46,549 nucleotides of DNA from an uncultured Bacteroidota bacterium (lineage in GTDB: Bacteria; Bacteroidota; Bacteroidia; Flavobacteriales; Flavobacteriaceae): positions 1 through 46,549 of the forward strand of contig CACJRP010000010.1 of assembly GCA_902595825.1 (NCBI GenBank), read 5' to 3'. The notes under the pieces are model-generated. The model had not been told where the DNA came from, did no database searches, and worked only from the letters and a program-made list of their open reading frames with translations. The translations under genes and the position numbers were made by a program. Of this stretch, positions 43,857-46,549 are shown piece by piece. Every line of letters starts with the position of its first letter. Within the stretch, counting starts at the first letter, position 1.

Positions 43857-46549
43857 TTAAATGAAATTTTTAGCTCTAATCCTAAGCTTTTTAAGTTCTT
43901 TTATATAATCCGAAAGTTCATTTTTCAAAAGTTCATAAACTTCAATTGAACCATTGGTTGGAATACCATCTCCACTTTCGACGCTTTTTCTCAAATAGGC
44001 CAGTCTGTTGTTCACTTTTATAGGAAAGTTTAGGGGATCTTGACCGCTTTGATTCTTTACTTGGTATATACTAGATTCAATTTTTTCCAGATCATGGATT
44101 AATGACTTTATTTTTTTTGATTTTGTCACAGAAGATGAAGAAATTAATTTATTTAATTTTTCTTTAATTTCTCTTATTTCAATTACGCTTTTATTTGCAA
44201 GATCTGTCTGCATCATTATATCCATTGCAAAATTAAATTGTTTTTTAATAGTTGAATCTGAAACATCTATTCTTGGATCTTTCCTTACTTCAAATAAAGA
44301 TTCAAAAATTTTGTCATCTACTGTTAACTGTACTTTATACTCTCCAGGGGGAGCAATAGGTCCCAAAGTTGGTTTTGCAGACCAGATTATCATCCCTTCA
44401 AAATCTTTTGCACCTTGATACCTTAGATTCCATTTATAACTATTTAAACCGCTATTCATTGAAGGGCTCTTATTATCAGCGCCAAACCAAGAAGAGGAAT
44501 CGTCATCAGGTTCAGGATATAATACACCTTTTTTCTCAAGTACTATTCTATTTTCACTATCAATTATTTTAATTAATAGTTTTTCTGGTGTTGATGGAAG
44601 GTAATATTTTATTTCAGCGTCTTGAACTCTTCTAGTTGCAAAATAAACATCATACAGATGAGGATTTTCTTTTCTAACTTTATACATCTCCCTTATAGGT
44701 GAAATATCATCAAGAATATAAATAGATCTTCCATGGGTACCAACAACAAGGTCCTTCTCAGTTACTATCAAGTCTGAAATTTGAGTATCTGGAAGATTTA
44801 AACTTATTGACTCCCAGTTGTCACCATCATTGTAAGAAACCCAAACTTCGTGCTCACCACCAGCATAAAGTAACCCGGGAACTTTTAAATCTTCACGAAT
44901 AACGTGAAGAAAATCATCATTTCTTATACCATTTATAATCTTACTCCATGTCTTTCCGTAATCATTAGTTTTCCATAAATAAGGTTTTCTATCATCCATC
45001 TGATAGCGCTTAGCAGCAATATATATAGTTCCAGCCTTATGCTTAGATTCCTCAATAATGCTAATTCTTGTATCTTTTGGCATATCAGGTGGAGTTATAT
45101 TTCTCCAAGACTTTCCGTGGTCTTGGGTAACATGAACTAGTCCATCATCAGAACCAGCCCACAATGTGTTTTCATCATAACTTGATGGGACTAAAGAAAA
45201 AATAGTACCATAAATTTCTGGTCCATTCATATCATTTGTTATAACTCCCCCTGTTTTTCCGAGTGTTTTAGGATCAGCATAAGTAAGGTCCGGACTTATT
45301 TTTGACCAACTTTGTCCATCATTCTCGGATACCCATACATGCTGTGAACTAGTATAAAGTCTATTTGGTTTCAAAGGTGAAAAAATTATAGGAAAAGTCC
45401 ATTGCCATCTTTCGGGGAGAACACTTGCAGGTTCTCCAGAAAAAAATCTCGGATATACTTGTATGTCTCTTTTGAATCCTGTTGATCTGTCGAATTTTGT
45501 AAGTAAAGCGCCTTGACTACCAGCATAAAACCAATCCAAATTTGATGGGTGTTGAGTGATATAACCCGACTCTCCACCGCCCACAGGATAATAATATTGC
45601 TTGTGGGGACCCCTCGCCTGTTTAAAACTCCAACCTTCTGAAGGAACACATAAGGTTGAATTATCTTGTTGTGCTCCGCAAACATAATATGGGAAATCTT
45701 TTGTAACCATTATGTGGTATAACTGAGATGTTGGGAAATCGAGATCAGTCCACGTTTTGCCACCATTAACAGAAACACATCCACCTCCATCATTTGCATT
45801 AACCATTCTAGAGGGATTTTCTGGATCTATCCATAAATCATGATTATCGCCGTGAGGTACGATAATTCTTGTATCAAACGTCTTACCTCCATCAGTAGAT
45901 TTATAAAATCCAGTATTTAAAGCATATACTGTATTTTCGTCTTTGGGATCAGCATATATTCTACTATAGTAAAATGCTCTTTGCCTCAATTTACGTTCAT
46001 TATTAACTAGGGACCAGGTTTCACCCGCATCTTCAGAAAAGTACACACCACCATCATTAGATTCTACCAGTGCCCATAATTTTTTTGAATTTGCTGGAGA
46101 TACTGTGATTCCGATTTTTCCTAAGGGACGAGACGCAAAACCTTTATTTTCTGAAATATCTTTCCATGACATTCCACCATCAGTAGATTTATACAAACTA
46201 CATTCCGGACCCCCCCCTAACATTTTATAAGGAGTTCTATATACCTGCCATAAAGATGCATATATCGTCTCCGGATCATTAGGATCGATAATCATGTCAA
46301 TAGCCCCTGATTTTGAGCTTTTAAATAATATTCTTTTCCAAGTTTCACCTCCATCAATAGATTTGAAAATCCCTCTCTCCTCATTTTCTCCATAAGGATG
46401 ACCAAGTGCAGCCACATAAACAATATCAGGATTTGATGGATGAATTCTAATTTTTGAAATTGCTTGAGTGTCATCAAGTCCAATGTGGTTCCATGTTAAA
46501 CCCGCATCAATAGATTTGTAAACACCATCTCCTTGCATTATATTACCTC
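43857..46549 (-). CDS. BNR/VPS10-type beta-propeller protein (often annotated glycosyl hydrolase), 5' end outside window
   Basis: The reading frame is open through the right edge (residues GNI precede the first Met at 46538), so the start and N-terminal part, probably with a signal peptide, are missing. About 896 residues are visible. At least ten BNR/Asp-box motifs are spread over the first 590 residues (for example SIDAGLTW, SIDGGETW, STDGGMSW, SEDAGETW, TQDHGKSW, TNDYGKTW, SYNDGDNW), indicating one or two sortilin-like beta-propellers. A fibronectin-like region follows (PPGEYKVQLTVDDKIFESLFEV) and then a C-terminal helical segment. Such proteins are abundant secreted or cell-surface proteins of Bacteroidota. 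Databases often call them glycosyl hydrolases, but I see no diagnostic catalytic residues. It is convergent with the DUF2891 gene. Confidence 0.9.
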   Translation of the reverse strand, partial: GNIMQGDGVYKSIDAGLTWNHIGLDDTQAISKIRIHPSNPDIVYVAALGHPYGENEERGIFKSIDGGETWKRILFKSSKSGAIDMIIDPNDPETIYASLWQVYRTPYKMLGGGPECSLYKSTDGGMSWKDISENKGFASRPLGKIGITVSPANSKKLWALVESNDGGVYFSEDAGETWSLVNNERKLRQRAFYYSRIYADPKDENTVYALNTGFYKSTDGGKTFDTRIIVPHGDNHDLWIDPENPSRMVNANDGGGCVSVNGGKTWTDLDFPTSQLYHIMVTKDFPYYVCGAQQDNSTLCVPSEGWSFKQARGPHKQYYYPVGGGESGYITQHPSNLDWFYAGSQGALLTKFDRSTGFKRDIQVYPRFFSGEPASVLPERWQWTFPIIFSPLKPNRLYTSSQHVWVSENDGQSWSKISPDLTYADPKTLGKTGGVITNDMNGPEIYGTIFSLVPSSYDENTLWAGSDDGLVHVTQDHGKSWRNITPPDMPKDTRISIIEESKHKAGTIYIAAKRYQMDDRKPYLWKTNDYGKTWSKIINGIRNDDFLHVIREDLKVPGLLYAGGEHEVWVSYNDGDNWESISLNLPDTQISDLIVTEKDLVVGTHGRSIYILDDISPIREMYKVRKENPHLYDVYFATRRVQDAEIKYYLPSTPEKLLIKIIDSENRIVLEKKGVLYPEPDDDSSSWFGADNKSPSMNSGLNSYKWNLRYQGAKDFEGMIIWSAKPTLGPIAPPGEYKVQLTVDDKIFESLFEVRKDPRIDVSDSTIKKQFNFAMDIMMQTDLANKSVIEIREIKEKLNKLISSSSVTKSKKIKSLIHDLEKIESSIYQVKNQSGQDPLNFPIKVNNRLAYLRKSVESGDGIPTNGSIEVYELLKNELSDYIKELKKLRIRAKNFI

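Overview
The window is a densely packed, AT-rich stretch of core chromosome from a bacterium of the Flavobacteriia (Bacteroidota), most likely a marine lineage with a compact genome. Signs of this are very short gaps and many 1-17 nt gene overlaps, A-rich rather than GGAGG-like sequence before start codons, several matches to the Bacteroidota promoter box TAnnTTTG, a Bacteroidota-type acetyl/succinyl-ornithine carbamoyltransferase in the arginine operon, and a left-edge protein whose N-terminus (MSKQNKENLFLL, KSEKRQF) I recognise from flavobacterial genomes. I see no mobile element, phage, CRISPR array or rRNA. Once the unterminated left-edge gene is counted, no stretch over 300 bases lacks a gene.

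Layout. 1-995: 3'-truncated conserved protein (minus). 1129-6893: leucine operon leuA-leuC-leuD-cimA-leuB (plus); its fourth gene looks like a Leptospira-type citramalate synthase. 6899-10039: an NADP-type non-phosphorylating glyceraldehyde-3-phosphate dehydrogenase and an SLC13 carboxylate transporter. 10036-16665: ilvD-ilvB-ilvN-ilvC-ilvA (minus). 16916-18295: a class-3-like aldehyde dehydrogenase. 18304-24963: a six-gene overlapping minus-strand run tilS-dsbD-NRAMP-like-pxpA-pxpB-pxpC. 25037-33043: arginine operon argA-like GNAT-argG-argC-argD-argF'-argB-argE-argH (plus), preceded by a probable promoter and a 20-codon leader ORF carrying three Arg codons. 33092-34489: lpd (minus). 34591-36039: nhaC. 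36135-41655: ftsK-lolA-lptF/G-ribB. 41645-42433: TauE/SafE permease (minus). 42480-42564: tRNA-Ser(UGA) with a strong hairpin behind it. 42692-43774: DUF2891 lipoprotein. 43857-46549: a 5'-truncated BNR/VPS10-type repeat protein (minus).

How the parts work together. The leu and ilv blocks cover most of branched-chain amino acid synthesis (no ilvE here). 2-Oxobutyrate for isoleucine can come from threonine (IlvA) or from pyruvate plus acetyl-CoA (CimA, then LeuCD and LeuB). The arg block encodes a full route from glutamate through N-acylated intermediates: carbamoylation happens on acyl-ornithine and ArgE then deacylates acyl-citrulline. PxpABC cleaves 5-oxoproline to glutamate, and its NRAMP-like partner lacks the usual metal-binding motifs.

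The most novel-looking element is the arginine-operon leader at 25037-25200: a TAnnTTTG promoter almost abutting a short ORF ending ARNNRSFRPLS, then RNA segments that can form alternative pairings before the GTG start of the first arg gene. No argR is visible beside the operon. This suggests translation-coupled attenuation by arginine supply; it is inferred from sequence alone.
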